NCBI GenBank assembly: GCA_902760345.1
Contig: CACWFY010000007.1
Coordinates: 1 to 64,000, forward strand
DNA: 64,000 nt
Direction of reading: 5' to 3'
DNA from: an uncultured Bacteroidales bacterium
GTDB lineage: Bacteria; Bacteroidota; Bacteroidia; Bacteroidales; Bacteroidaceae
Made by a program: the position numbers and the translations under genes. Positions 1 through 7,424 of this stretch are shown here, in pieces. The notes below the pieces were generated by a model. The model ran no database searches. It had not been told where the DNA came from and saw nothing but the letters and a program-made list of their open reading frames with translations. Positions within the stretch are counted from its first letter, which is position 1. Each line of letters starts with the position of its first letter.

Positions 1-93
<93 letters not shown>

Positions 94-104
94 TTTTTCT
101 TTTG

Positions 105-139
105 AAAACCTCGAGGATACAATATCTTCGAGGTTTTTT
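105..139 (+). terminator. rRNA operon terminator
   Basis: The inverted repeat AACCTCGA...TCGAGGTT is followed by a run of T. It directly follows the 5S gene and is a typical intrinsic terminator. Confidence 0.85.
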
Positions 140-154
140 CGTTTATTGTATTGT

Positions 155-1267
155 ATGCAGTGGACAGACCGTATCAGACAGGTGAAGATATTATTGGTGG
201 TAGCTGCGGTGGTTATCGCCGTTGCTTCGCTGTTGGTCTCTCACTTCCTGGTGCGTGACTTGTCTAAGGAGGAACGCCATCGTATGGAGGTTTGGGCTCA
301 GGCCCTGCATGCATTGAATGAGGCTGACGAGACGACGGATTTGTCGCTGGTGTTGAACGTGATGGAGGGTAACAACACCATTCCAGTTATTGTGGTGAAC
401 AGTGAGGGTGGTATTGACGATTTCCGTAATATTGATGATTCGCTAAATGTAGAGAGCTATGCTCGTCGCATGATTAGTGCCGGCGACACGATACGCGTTG
501 ACCGTCAGTTGGTATGCTACGACGAGTCAATCATGTTGAAGCGCCTACAGGCCTGGCCGTATGTGCAGTTAGGTATTGTGCTGATTTTCGTTGTTGTGGC
601 CATTTTTGCTTTGTTGTCGTCGAAGCGTGCTGAACAGAACAAGGTCTGGGTAGGTCTTTCGAAGGAAACTGCCCACCAGTTAGGTACACCCGTGTCGAGT
701 CTAATGGCTTGGGTAGAGATGCTGAAGGAGCAGTATCCTGATGACGACCTTTTGCCTGAGATGGATAAAGATGTTAAGCGCCTGCAGCTGATTGCCGAGC
801 GTTTCTCAAAGATTGGTTCGTTGCCCGAACCTGTGGAATCGTCGATGAACGAGGTGCTGGAACATGTAGTGAGTTATATGGACCGTCGCACGTCGAATCA
901 GGTGCAGATGATTAGGCAGTTCCCTGACCACGATGTACGGGTGAAGATGAACGCCTCGCTGTTTGAATGGGTCATCGAGAACCTTTGTAAGAATGCTGTT
1001 GATGCGATGGAAGGCAAGGGCACTATCACGCTGACGCTGACGGACGAACACGGTGTTGCCATTGAGGTGAAAGACACAGGCAAAGGCATTCGGAAGAAAG
1101 ACGTGAACAGCGTGTTTACGCCAGGTTTTACGACGAAGAAACGTGGCTGGGGTTTAGGTCTTTCGTTGGCCAAGCGTATCGTCGAAGAGTACCACAAAGG
1201 TCGCATCTTTGTTAAGCATTCAGAAGTTGGAAAAGGTACCACTTTCCGCATTGAAATGCTCAAATAA
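155..1267 (+). CDS. Membrane sensor histidine kinase
   Basis: A 370-residue kinase. It has an N-terminal membrane segment (about residues 10-33), a short extracytoplasmic region of about 100 residues, a second membrane segment (about 135-157) and a cytoplasmic kinase core. The H-box is unusual but typical of a Bacteroidetes clade: AHQLGTPVSSLMAW with the phospho-accepting His near residue 174. N-box (ENLCKNAVDAM), G1 (DTGKGI) and G2 (GWGLGLSLA) are intact, so it should bind ATP and autophosphorylate. No response regulator is adjacent, so it is an orphan by position. I chose the ATG at 155; an upstream in-frame TTG at 146 sits almost in the rRNA terminator. The signal sensed cannot be read from the sequence. 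Confidence 0.9.
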   Translation: MQWTDRIRQVKILLVVAAVVIAVASLLVSHFLVRDLSKEERHRMEVWAQALHALNEADETTDLSLVLNVMEGNNTIPVIVVNSEGGIDDFRNIDDSLNVESYARRMISAGDTIRVDRQLVCYDESIMLKRLQAWPYVQLGIVLIFVVVAIFALLSSKRAEQNKVWVGLSKETAHQLGTPVSSLMAWVEMLKEQYPDDDLLPEMDKDVKRLQLIAERFSKIGSLPEPVESSMNEVLEHVVSYMDRRTSNQVQMIRQFPDHDVRVKMNASLFEWVIENLCKNAVDAMEGKGTITLTLTDEHGVAIEVKDTGKGIRKKDVNSVFTPGFTTKKRGWGLGLSLAKRIVEEYHKGRIFVKHSEVGKGTTFRIEMLK

Positions 1268-1364
1268 TGCACACGCAAACAGTATGTGTGCAGGCTTATG
1301 GAATAAAATAAGGTAAAAAGCAAAAAAAATCTTAATTCATCATATTTAATTATTAAATATTTTG

Positions 1365-1372
1365 TACCTTTG
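1365..1372 (+). promoter_or_regulatory. -7 box of the yceD-rpmF-fabH-era cluster
   Basis: TACCTTTG matches the Bacteroidetes -7 consensus TAnnTTTG and lies 20 bp before the yceD start. The 100 bp upstream are AT-rich and non-coding. Confidence 0.75.
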
Positions 1373-1391
1373 CAGTCCGTAAAGTGTGATT

Positions 1392-1919
1392 ATGTGTAGT
1401 TTGGAGTATTTGAAGATAGATTTGAAGGCATTGAAAGACGACGCAAGTGTCGTTGAATTTGACCTTGATGATCGTTACTTCTCTGCTTTGGACGGCTCGC
1501 AGTTGGAACATGGAACGTTGCATGTGTCGGTATCTATACGCAAGATGTCCGGCTTTTTCGAATTCCTGTTCCATACCGAGGGTTCGGTGACTATCACTTG
1601 TGACCGTTGTCTGGACGACATGGACCAGCCTATCGAGTCTGACAATAAGTTGATGGTGCGACTGGGCGACACATACAGCGAAGACGATGATACTGTGACT
1701 GTTGACGAGAACGAAGGAATACTCGACTTGTCGTGGTTTATCTATGAGTTTACGATGCTGGCCATACCCATCAAGCACGTTCATGCACCTGGAAAATGCA
1801 ATAGTGCGATGACGCAGAAGCTCGCTGAGCTGAGCGGCGCTGTCCGAAGCAGTGAAGAGGAGGCCGAAGCAGTAGACCCACGCTGGGAAGCACTGAAGAA
1901 GTTTAAAGTTAAAAGTTAA
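1392..1919 (+). CDS. yceD: YceD-family (DUF177) protein
   Basis: A 175-residue DUF177/YceD protein. The motif ITCDRCLDDM and the acidic central stretch followed by DLSWFIYEF are typical of the family. In most bacteria this gene directly precedes rpmF, as here, and it has been linked to 23S rRNA maturation and ribosome assembly. I chose the ATG at 1392 over the GTG at 1386. The last codons run into a run of GTTAAAA repeats that also forms the spacer to rpmF, so the C-terminal KKFKVKS is probably repeat-derived. Confidence 0.88.
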   Translation: MCSLEYLKIDLKALKDDASVVEFDLDDRYFSALDGSQLEHGTLHVSVSIRKMSGFFEFLFHTEGSVTITCDRCLDDMDQPIESDNKLMVRLGDTYSEDDDTVTVDENEGILDLSWFIYEFTMLAIPIKHVHAPGKCNSAMTQKLAELSGAVRSSEEEAEAVDPRWEALKKFKVKS

Positions 1920-1934
1920 AAGTTTAAAGTTAAT
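1905..1934 (+). repeat. GTTAAAA/GTTTAAA spacer repeat across a stop codon
   Basis: Four imperfect copies of GTTTAAA/GTTAAAA lie in tandem. They cover the last codons of yceD, its stop codon and part of the spacer before rpmF. Short AT-rich tandem spacers of this type are frequent between Bacteroidetes genes. Confidence 0.7.
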
Positions 1935-1940
1935 AGAATT

Positions 1941-2129
1941 ATGGCACATCCTAAAAGAAGACAATCGAACACTCGTACCGCTAAGCGTCGTACCCATGAC
2001 AAGGCAGTAGCCCCCACGTTGGCTGTATGTCCCAACTGTGGTGCCTACCACATCTACCACACCGTATGCCCCACCTGTGGCTACTATCGTGGTAAGATTG
2101 CTATTGTAATGGACGAAGCTGCTGAGTAA
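1941..2129 (+). CDS. rpmF: 50S ribosomal protein L32
   Basis: A 62-residue ribosomal protein of the large subunit. The start [17 protein letters not shown] is the L32 signature. Two CxxC pairs (CPNC and CPTC) form the zinc-ribbon version. It sits between yceD and fabH, the classical order. Its stop codon overlaps the first base of the fabH start (TAATG). Confidence 0.97.
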   Translation: MAHPKRRQSNTRTAKRRTHDKAVAPTLAVCPNCGAYHIYHTVCPTCGYYRGKIAIVMDEAAE

Positions 2130-3133
2130 TGAGTAAAATCAATGCGATAATCACCGGTGTTGGCGGCTATGTGCCTGACTATGTTCTGAACAATGCAGAA
2201 CTGTCTCGCATGGTCGATACCAACGACGAATGGATTATGACGCGCGTCGGTATCAAAGAGCGCCGCATCCTGACAGAGGAAGGCTTAGGTACCAGCTACA
2301 TGGCCCGTAAGGCTGCTAAACAGCTCTTACAGAAGACTGGTTGCAATCCTGATACCATTGACGCTGTTATTGTTGCCACGTCTACGGCTGATTATAAGTT
2401 CCCATCCACAGCTAGTATTGTTCTTGGCAAACTCGGATTGAAGAACGCTTTTGCGTTCGACTTCTGGGGTGCCTGCTGTGGTTTTCTCTATGCCCTTGAT
2501 GTTGCAGGCTCGATGATTCAAAGTGGCCGTTACAAGAAGATTATTGTGATAGGCGCTGACAAGATGTCGAGCGTTGTCGACTACAAAGACCGTGCTACGT
2601 GCCCGTTGTTTGGTGACGGTGCTGCCGCTGTGTTGCTTGAAGCTACCGATGAGCAGAATGTCGGTGTGATGGATTCCTATTTCCGTGCTGACGGCAAGGG
2701 TCTTCCTTTCTTGCATATCAAGGCAGGTGGCTCTGTTTGTCCTCCCAGTCACTTTACTGTCGACCACCGTCTGCACTACCTCTATCAGGAGGGTCGCACG
2801 GTGTTTCGCTATGCTGTGACGAATATGAGTGACGACTGTGCCCTTATTGCCGAGCGCAACAACCTGAACAAGGACAACATCGCATGGGTCGTGCCACATC
2901 AGGCCAATATGCGCATCATCGAGGCTGTTGCCAAGCGCCTGGAACTGCCTATGGAGCAGGTGATGGTCAACATCGAGCACTTTGGAAACACCTCGGCAGC
3001 CACAATCCCCCTGGCTATTTGGGAGAACGAACACTTGCTGAAGAAGGGTGATAACATGATTTTCACCGCTTTCGGTGCCGGTTTCGTACATGGAGCCAGC
3101 TACTACAAGTGGGCGTATGATGGTAATGCATAA
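2129..3133 (+). CDS. fabH: 3-oxoacyl-ACP synthase III
   Basis: FabH (334 residues) condenses acetyl-CoA with malonyl-ACP to start fatty acid synthesis. The catalytic triad is visible: Cys in [10 protein letters not shown] (about residue 115), His in VVPHQANMR (about 255) and Asn in [10 protein letters not shown] (about 285). Length is normal for the family. It is translationally coupled to rpmF by a 1-base overlap, tying lipid synthesis to a ribosomal protein gene as in many bacteria. Confidence 0.96.
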   Translation: MSKINAIITGVGGYVPDYVLNNAELSRMVDTNDEWIMTRVGIKERRILTEEGLGTSYMARKAAKQLLQKTGCNPDTIDAVIVATSTADYKFPSTASIVLGKLGLKNAFAFDFWGACCGFLYALDVAGSMIQSGRYKKIIVIGADKMSSVVDYKDRATCPLFGDGAAAVLLEATDEQNVGVMDSYFRADGKGLPFLHIKAGGSVCPPSHFTVDHRLHYLYQEGRTVFRYAVTNMSDDCALIAERNNLNKDNIAWVVPHQANMRIIEAVAKRLELPMEQVMVNIEHFGNTSAATIPLAIWENEHLLKKGDNMIFTAFGAGFVHGASYYKWAYDGNA

Positions 3134-3156
3134 TTCATAATGCATAATTCATAATT
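3124..3156 (+). repeat. AATGCATAATTCATA spacer repeat
   Basis: Tandem copies of ATGCATAATTCATA fill the 20-odd bases between the fabH stop and the era start and include the last codon of fabH. A similar ATTATGCATTA run lies before corA at about 46490-46520. Confidence 0.65.
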
Positions 3157-3157
3157 G

Positions 3158-4045
3158 ATGCATAAAGCAGGATTCGTAAACATAGTGGGAAATCCCAATG
3201 TAGGAAAGAGTACGCTCATGAACCAGCTGGTTGGTGAGCGTATTTCTATTGCTACGTTTAAGGCCCAGACCACTCGTCATCGTATCATGGGTATTGTGAA
3301 TACCCCTGATATGCAGATTGTGTTCAGCGACACGCCAGGCGTGCTGAAGCCCAACTACAAGTTGCAGGAGTCGATGCTCGCTTTCTCGGAGTCGGCCCTG
3401 CAGGATGCTGACGTGCTGCTCTACGTCACCGACGTGGTAGAGAACCCCGAGAAGAATATGGAGTTCTTGGAGAAGGTGCAGCGGATGACTATACCCGTCA
3501 TTCTGCTCATCAACAAGATCGATGAGCTTACCGGTGGAAATGCACAATTGGCTGCCATTGTCGAAAAATGGCATGCTTTACTGCCCAAGGCAGAAATTCT
3601 TCCTATTTCAGCTAAAAATAAGTTCGGTGTGGATATTCTGCTGAAGCGTATTCAGGAGTTGTTGCCTGAGAGTCCCGCCTTCTTCGACAAAGACCAGCTC
3701 ACCGACAAGCCCGCGCGTTTCTTTGTCTCAGAGATTATTCGCGAGAAGATACTGCTCTACTACGACAAGGAGATACCGTACTCAGTAGAGGTTCGCGTAG
3801 AACGTTTCAAGGAAACCGAGAAGAACATCCACATTAACGCCATTATCTATGTGGAACGTGACTCTCAGAAAGGCATCATCATCGGCCATCAAGGCATTGC
3901 CCTGAAGAAGGTGAGTAGCGAGGCCCGCAAGTCTTTGGAGAAGTTCTTTGGCAAGTCGGTGTTCCTCGAGACCTTTGTCAAGGTCGACAAAGACTGGCGC
4001 AGCAGCCAGCGCGAGCTCGACTCGTTTGGTTATAATCCGGAATAA
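3158..4045 (+). CDS. era: GTPase Era
   Basis: Era (295 residues) is a GTPase that binds 16S rRNA and assists 30S subunit maturation. The GTPase motifs are in order: G1 GNPNVGKS, G3 DTPGVL, G4 NKID, G5 SAKNKFG. The C-terminal KH domain contains GIIIGHQGIALKKV. I chose the ATG at 3158; the TTG three bases earlier is less likely. It is the last gene of the yceD-rpmF-fabH cluster. Confidence 0.96.
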   Translation: MHKAGFVNIVGNPNVGKSTLMNQLVGERISIATFKAQTTRHRIMGIVNTPDMQIVFSDTPGVLKPNYKLQESMLAFSESALQDADVLLYVTDVVENPEKNMEFLEKVQRMTIPVILLINKIDELTGGNAQLAAIVEKWHALLPKAEILPISAKNKFGVDILLKRIQELLPESPAFFDKDQLTDKPARFFVSEIIREKILLYYDKEIPYSVEVRVERFKETEKNIHINAIIYVERDSQKGIIIGHQGIALKKVSSEARKSLEKFFGKSVFLETFVKVDKDWRSSQRELDSFGYNPE

Positions 4046-4066
4046 AAAAAATCCGCTGTTTAGCGG
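4044..4066 (-). terminator. Intrinsic terminator of the small peptide unit A
   Basis: Read on the minus strand, the hairpin CCGCT-aaac-AGCGG is followed by ATTTTTTT. It directly abuts the era stop and would end a transcript coming from the promoter at 4273-4280. Confidence 0.75.
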
Positions 4067-4084
4067 AACATCATGGATAAGAAT

Positions 4085-4117
4085 AACGGATTGAACGCTT
4101 CGTGCATTCAATCCGTT
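4085..4117. terminator. Strong hairpin between era and small peptide A
   Basis: The perfect 11-bp inverted repeat AACGGATTGAA/TTCAATCCGTT has an 11-base loop. It lies right behind the stop codon of the minus-strand small ORF. There is no clean T-run on either side, so it may be a 3' stabilising hairpin rather than a terminator; it could also end era transcripts. Confidence 0.6.
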
Positions 4118-4119
4118 TC

Positions 4120-4215
4120 TTAATTTGCAGTTCTATAGTTGTACATTCTTGCCATATTCAGGCAGTACTCGCGATAAGCTTCACTGTTCATCCATTTTTT
4201 CATTAACTTTTTCAT
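4120..4215 (-). CDS. Small peptide A (31 residues), unknown function
   Basis: A short basic frame starting MKKLMKKWMNSEAYREY, 31 residues, with no membrane segment. It has its own -7 box (4273-4280), a 52-base leader ending in AAGAAAGGGTAAAAAG just before the ATG, and a terminator, so it forms a complete transcription unit. The leader resembles those of two other units in this window (42389-42427 and 43483-43575). The peptide sequences are not alike apart from size, so the transcript itself could be the functional product. I do not recognise a family. Confidence 0.55.
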   Translation of the reverse strand: MKKLMKKWMNSEAYREYCLNMARMYNYRTAN

Positions 4216-4272
4216 CTTTTTACCCTTTCTTAATTTTAATGTTATCCTAAATTTTTTGTCTTTTTGACGATG

Positions 4273-4280
4273 CAAAGGTA
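4273..4280 (-). promoter_or_regulatory. -7 box of small peptide unit A
   Basis: Minus-strand TACCTTTG followed by CATCGTCAAAA. The same 14 bases TACCTTTGCATCGT head units B and C (42469-42476, 43667-43674). Confidence 0.75.
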
Positions 4281-4340
4281 CGACGACTTTGGTAATAAAA
4301 CAAGAAAAACGACGAATTGTGTGCGGAAACAACCGAAATA

Positions 4341-4354
4341 TTGACGTATATCAA
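4341..4354. promoter_or_regulatory. Crp/Fnr-like palindrome upstream of unit A
   Basis: TTGACGTATATCAA, a near-palindrome of the TTGAY-N4-RTCAA type. It lies 61 bp from the -7 box and overlaps the stop codon of the mlaF-like gene. A GCGGAAA word lies 12 bp nearer the promoter. The same arrangement recurs at 42538-42551 and 43736-43749. Confidence 0.5.
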
Positions 4355-5115
4355 TGTTGCCCAGTGACAGCCTCTCGCATCTCTTTTAGCAGGTCTGACG
4401 CAAAGATGAAGTCGGTCAGCCGCTGGTTTGTCGAGTTCATTATCTGGCCGCTGACGCCCTGCCACTCCTTGTGGCCATCATAGATGTAGATGATGTTTTC
4501 ACCGATACCCATCACCGAGTTCATGTCGTGCGTATTAATGATGGTGGTCATGTTAAACTCTTGCGTGATCGAGTGCAGCAGGTCGTCGATGACCAGCGAT
4601 GTCTTTGGGTCGAGTCCTGAGTTCGGCTCGTCGCAGAACAGGTATTTCGGGTTCAGCGCAATGGCTCGTGCGATGGCCACGCGTTTCTGCATGCCACCGC
4701 TGATTTCGCCAGGATATTTCCCCTCTGCACCTACCAGATTGACGCGGTCCAGACAGTACATGGCGCGTTGGGTACGTTCGCGCAGGTTCATTGTCGAAAA
4801 CATGTCCAGCGGAAACATCACGTTCTCCAGCACCGTCAGCGAGTCGAAGAGTGCCGCTGACTGGAATATCATGCCCATCTCGCGACGCATACGTACCTTT
4901 TCCTCTTTCGACATCTGCACGAAGTCGCGGCCGTCGTAGAGTATTTGTCCACTGGTGGGCTCAAACAGTCCCACGAGGTTTTTCATCAGCACGGTTTTTC
5001 CCGATCCTGATTGTCCGATGATGAGGTTGGTCTTTCCGTCCTCAAAGACGGTCGAGATGTCCTTCAGCACGTCACGGCCGTCGAAGCTCTTGCACAGGTT
5101 CTTTACTTCTATCAT
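4351..5115 (-). CDS. mlaF: Mla-type ABC transporter ATP-binding protein
   Basis: A 254-residue ABC ATPase of the MlaF/Ttg2A class, which drives phospholipid transport across the cell envelope. Walker A GQSGSGKT (about residues 34-41), signature ISGGMQKRVAIARA, Walker B YLFCDEP followed by NSGLDP, and the H-loop NTHDM are all present. It overlaps the permease gene by 4 bp (ATGA), a mark of translational coupling. The substrate-binding MlaD-like partner is not in the window. Confidence 0.88.
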   Translation of the reverse strand: MIEVKNLCKSFDGRDVLKDISTVFEDGKTNLIIGQSGSGKTVLMKNLVGLFEPTSGQILYDGRDFVQMSKEEKVRMRREMGMIFQSAALFDSLTVLENVMFPLDMFSTMNLRERTQRAMYCLDRVNLVGAEGKYPGEISGGMQKRVAIARAIALNPKYLFCDEPNSGLDPKTSLVIDDLLHSITQEFNMTTIINTHDMNSVMGIGENIIYIYDGHKEWQGVSGQIMNSTNQRLTDFIFASDLLKEMREAVTGQH

Positions 5116-5861
5116 GACAGCAGCTGGGTTAAGAATACGTCACTACACAGTATCAGCACACTGGAGCAGACTACGGCATCCGTCGACGCCTTGCCCACAT
5201 TCACGCTGCCGCCCTCGACGGTATAGCCGAAGTATGACGGTACGGCCGAGATGATGAATGCGAAGAAGAGGCTCTTGATGATAGACATCCATACGAACCA
5301 CGGCTGGAAGGCATGTTGCAGGCCCAGCGTCAGGTCGTCGGGCACGATGATGTGTCCGATGTACGCCGTGCCGTAGGCCCCCATGATACCCATCGCACTC
5401 GAGAATATCACCAGCAGCGGCATGATGGTGATCATTCCCAGAATCTTCGGCAGTATCAAATAGCACGCCGAGTTGACACCCATGATGTCCAGCGCGTCTA
5501 TCTGCTGTGTCACGCGCATGGTGCCAATCTCCGAGGCGATGTTCGAACCTACCTTGCCCGCCAGTATTAGACACATGATGCTACTAGAGAACTCCAGCAA
5601 CATAATTTCACGCGTCGTATAGCCGCTGACCCATCTTGGCATCCACGGCGACTGGATGTTCAGCTTCATCTGAATGCAGATGACCGCTCCGATGAAGAAT
5701 GAGATGAGCAGCACGATGCCGATGGAGTTGACACCCAGCTGGGCCATCTCCTTTACATACTGCTTCCAGAACATGCGGAAGCGTTCAGGGACCGAAAACG
5801 TGCGTCCCATCAGTATCATAAACTTGCCGAACGTCGTCAGCGCATAGTATATCAATTTCAT
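5112..5861 (-). CDS. mlaE: MlaE-family lipid ABC transporter permease
   Basis: A 249-residue permease with five to six predicted membrane segments. It carries the MlaE hallmark stretch with EFSSSIMCLILAGKVGSNIASEIGTM (an ELGPVLTALVVAGRVGAAIAAELGTM-like block). It forms the membrane part of the transporter with the downstream ATPase. Promoter box at 5870-5877, only 8 bp before the ATG, so the leader is very short. Confidence 0.9.
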   Translation of the reverse strand: MKLIYYALTTFGKFMILMGRTFSVPERFRMFWKQYVKEMAQLGVNSIGIVLLISFFIGAVICIQMKLNIQSPWMPRWVSGYTTREIMLLEFSSSIMCLILAGKVGSNIASEIGTMRVTQQIDALDIMGVNSACYLILPKILGMITIMPLLVIFSSAMGIMGAYGTAYIGHIIVPDDLTLGLQHAFQPWFVWMSIIKSLFFAFIISAVPSYFGYTVEGGSVNVGKASTDAVVCSSVLILCSDVFLTQLLS

Positions 5862-5869
5862 ATTGCCTG

Positions 5870-5877
5870 CAAAGATA
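5870..5877 (-). promoter_or_regulatory. -7 box of the mlaE-mlaF operon
   Basis: Minus-strand TATCTTTG lies 9 bp before the mlaE start. The transcript probably begins at or a few bases before the ATG. Confidence 0.7.
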
Positions 5878-6051
5878 GTGTAAACCGAGCGAAATGCAAA
5901 ATAAATTAGGATTTATTTTCATTTCCGAAGGTGCGCCAGATGCACGAGTCGACTACCTGGTCTACGAGTTTGGAATCATAGAGGGGAGATATGTTCCTTT
6001 TTTAAAAAGGTAATAAACTGTATTGTGTTCCGTTTTATAGGTAGTGATTCT

Positions 6052-6161
6052 TTAACTAAGTTTTCGCGCTGCAAAACCTATGTACGTAAACGTTGAGTAC
6101 ATAGGTTTTACGTCGTCAATCCTATGTTTTCACTTGATGAAAACGTAGTATTCACAGTGTC
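6052..6161. repeat. Repeat island 1: 22-nt periodic array
   Basis: Five consecutive 22-nt units start at 6052, 6074, 6096, 6118 and 6140. Each opens with an A-rich triplet, carries TATG, TACG, CATA or TAGT at positions 5-9 and a T-run near positions 10-13, and ends in GTTG, CGTC, GATG or GTGTC. The units at 6074, 6118 and 6140 match those at 56476, 56520 and 56542 closely. Local inverted repeats also occur, such as AAAACCTATGTAC/GTACATAGGTTTT (6073-6085/6097-6109). Non-coding. Confidence 0.7.
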
Positions 6162-6184
6162 TATACACGGCTTTAGTTTTCAAA

Positions 6185-6361
6185 ATCCTGCATTTCCTGC
6201 ACTTGACGCTGACAGTCAGAGACTTACGCTGCAATTTCCTACACTGATTCCTACACTGAAGTTACACTGAAAGCTCCAGTGTAGGAAAAGTGTTACTTTC
6301 AGTGTAGGAAATTTTACTCTAACTTATTGATACTCAACATCAAGTGCAGGAAATGCAGGAT
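6185..6361. repeat. Nested inverted-repeat element in the island before the metallopeptidase
   Basis: A perfect 22-bp inverted repeat forms the outer arms (6185-6206 and 6340-6361, core CCTGCATTTCCTGCACTT). Inside lies a perfect 15-bp inverted repeat AATTTCCTACACTGA (6233-6247/6299-6313), with further direct and inverted copies of TTCCTACACTGA at 6248-6260 and 6276-6289. The whole could fold into one long branched hairpin. No coding capacity. Confidence 0.8.
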
Positions 6362-6375
6362 ATTTGCTCTTTTTA

Positions 6376-6400
6376 CTCAGGGGGGTATATACCCTCTGAG
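6376..6400. promoter_or_regulatory. Palindrome CTCAG..GGGTATATACCC..CTGAG
   Basis: A 12-bp perfect palindrome GGGTATATACCC (6383-6394) is flanked by CTCAG and CTGAG in inverted orientation. It lies about 60 bp upstream of the -7 box of the metallopeptidase gene and could be an operator. Confidence 0.4.
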
Positions 6401-6462
6401 CCCGAAAAAGTTTGTTTTGTAAGAAAAGGTGTAAATTGTTTGGCGGGTTGGAGAAAAAACAC

Positions 6463-6470
6463 TATCTTTG
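6463..6470 (+). promoter_or_regulatory. -7 box of the zinc metallopeptidase gene
   Basis: TATCTTTG, with TTGTTTGG about 20 bp upstream as the -33 element. It fixes the start codon at 6500, since longer in-frame reading would begin upstream of the promoter. Confidence 0.8.
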
Positions 6471-6499
6471 CGTCTGTAAAACCTAAAAACAAAAGCATT

Positions 6500-7390
6500 A
6501 TGAATTTAGACGGAAGACGCGAAAGCTCGAATGTGGAAGATCGCCGAGGTATGACGGGCGGCAAGAAGGCCGGACTGGCCGGCATTGGTGGCATTATCAT
6601 CGCTATGGCTATCGCCTACTTTACGGGTGGCAATCCCTTGGAGGCTGGTATGCAGGCTTTCCAGGAGAATGGCGGCTTGGGCTCGTTGACAGGTACGAAT
6701 ACGGAGGTCAACGAGGGCCAGCGCGAGTTTACTGAGGAAGAGCAAGAACTGGCAAAGTTCTCAACGCAGATACTCGCTGGTACGGAGGATGTCTGGAAAG
6801 AGATCTTCGAAGAGAACGAGATGGAATATCAGGTGCCGACGATGGTGCTCTATACTGATGGTACGCAGACGGCCTGCGGACAGGGTTCGGCACAGATGGG
6901 CCCGTTCTACTGTTCGGGCGACCAGAAGTTGTATATCGACCTGTCGTTCTTTACCAACATGAAGCGCCAGTTGGGTGCTGATGGTGACTTTGCCTATGCT
7001 TACGTCATTGCCCATGAGGTGGGACACCATGTAGAGTACCTGACGGGTATCTTGCAGGATGCCCACGAGAAAATGGCGAAGCTGCCGCAGGCCGAGGCCA
7101 ACAAACTGAGTGTGCGTCTGGAACTGCTGGCCGACTTCTATGCCGGCGTATGGGCTCACCACGACAACGAGCGTTTCGGTTCGTTGGAGGATGGCGACAT
7201 CGAAGAGGCTATCAATTGTGCTGAGGTCATTGGCGACGACTATCTGCAGAAGAAAGCACGTGGCTATGCCGTTCCTGAATCGTTCAACCACGGCACGTCG
7301 AAGCAGCGCATGAAGTGGTTTAAGAAAGGATTGGAAACGGGCGACGTATCGCAGGGTAATACCTTCCAGTGCTCAGACGCCGAATTGTAA
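6500..7390 (+). CDS. Neutral zinc metallopeptidase (YpfJ/KPN_02809 family)
   Basis: A 296-residue membrane-anchored protein. A charged N-terminus (MNLDGRRESSNVEDRRGM) is followed by one membrane segment (about residues 27-43) and a putative peptidase domain with the zinc-binding HEVGHH motif (about residue 175) and the downstream ELLADFYAG, which supplies the third ligand in the family. Length and the start DGRRESSNVEDRRG match the family well. Substrates are unknown. A hairpin terminator shared with the convergent neighbour follows at once. Confidence 0.9.
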   Translation: MNLDGRRESSNVEDRRGMTGGKKAGLAGIGGIIIAMAIAYFTGGNPLEAGMQAFQENGGLGSLTGTNTEVNEGQREFTEEEQELAKFSTQILAGTEDVWKEIFEENEMEYQVPTMVLYTDGTQTACGQGSAQMGPFYCSGDQKLYIDLSFFTNMKRQLGADGDFAYAYVIAHEVGHHVEYLTGILQDAHEKMAKLPQAEANKLSVRLELLADFYAGVWAHHDNERFGSLEDGDIEEAINCAEVIGDDYLQKKARGYAVPESFNHGTSKQRMKWFKKGLETGDVSQGNTFQCSDAEL

Positions 7391-7396
7391 AGGCAT

Positions 7397-7424
7397 AAAA
7401 AAGGTCGCTTACGCGGCCTTTTTT
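7397..7424. terminator. Bidirectional terminator between convergent genes
   Basis: AAAAAAGGTCGC-ttac-GCGGCCTTTTTT is flanked by A-run and T-run, so it can work in both directions. Its right arm lies inside the last codons and stop of the minus-strand gene ending at 7409. Confidence 0.85.

Noticed and set aside
1353-2060. A 235-codon minus-strand frame across yceD and rpmF
   Set aside because: Antisense to two conserved genes and crosses the promoter of the cluster.
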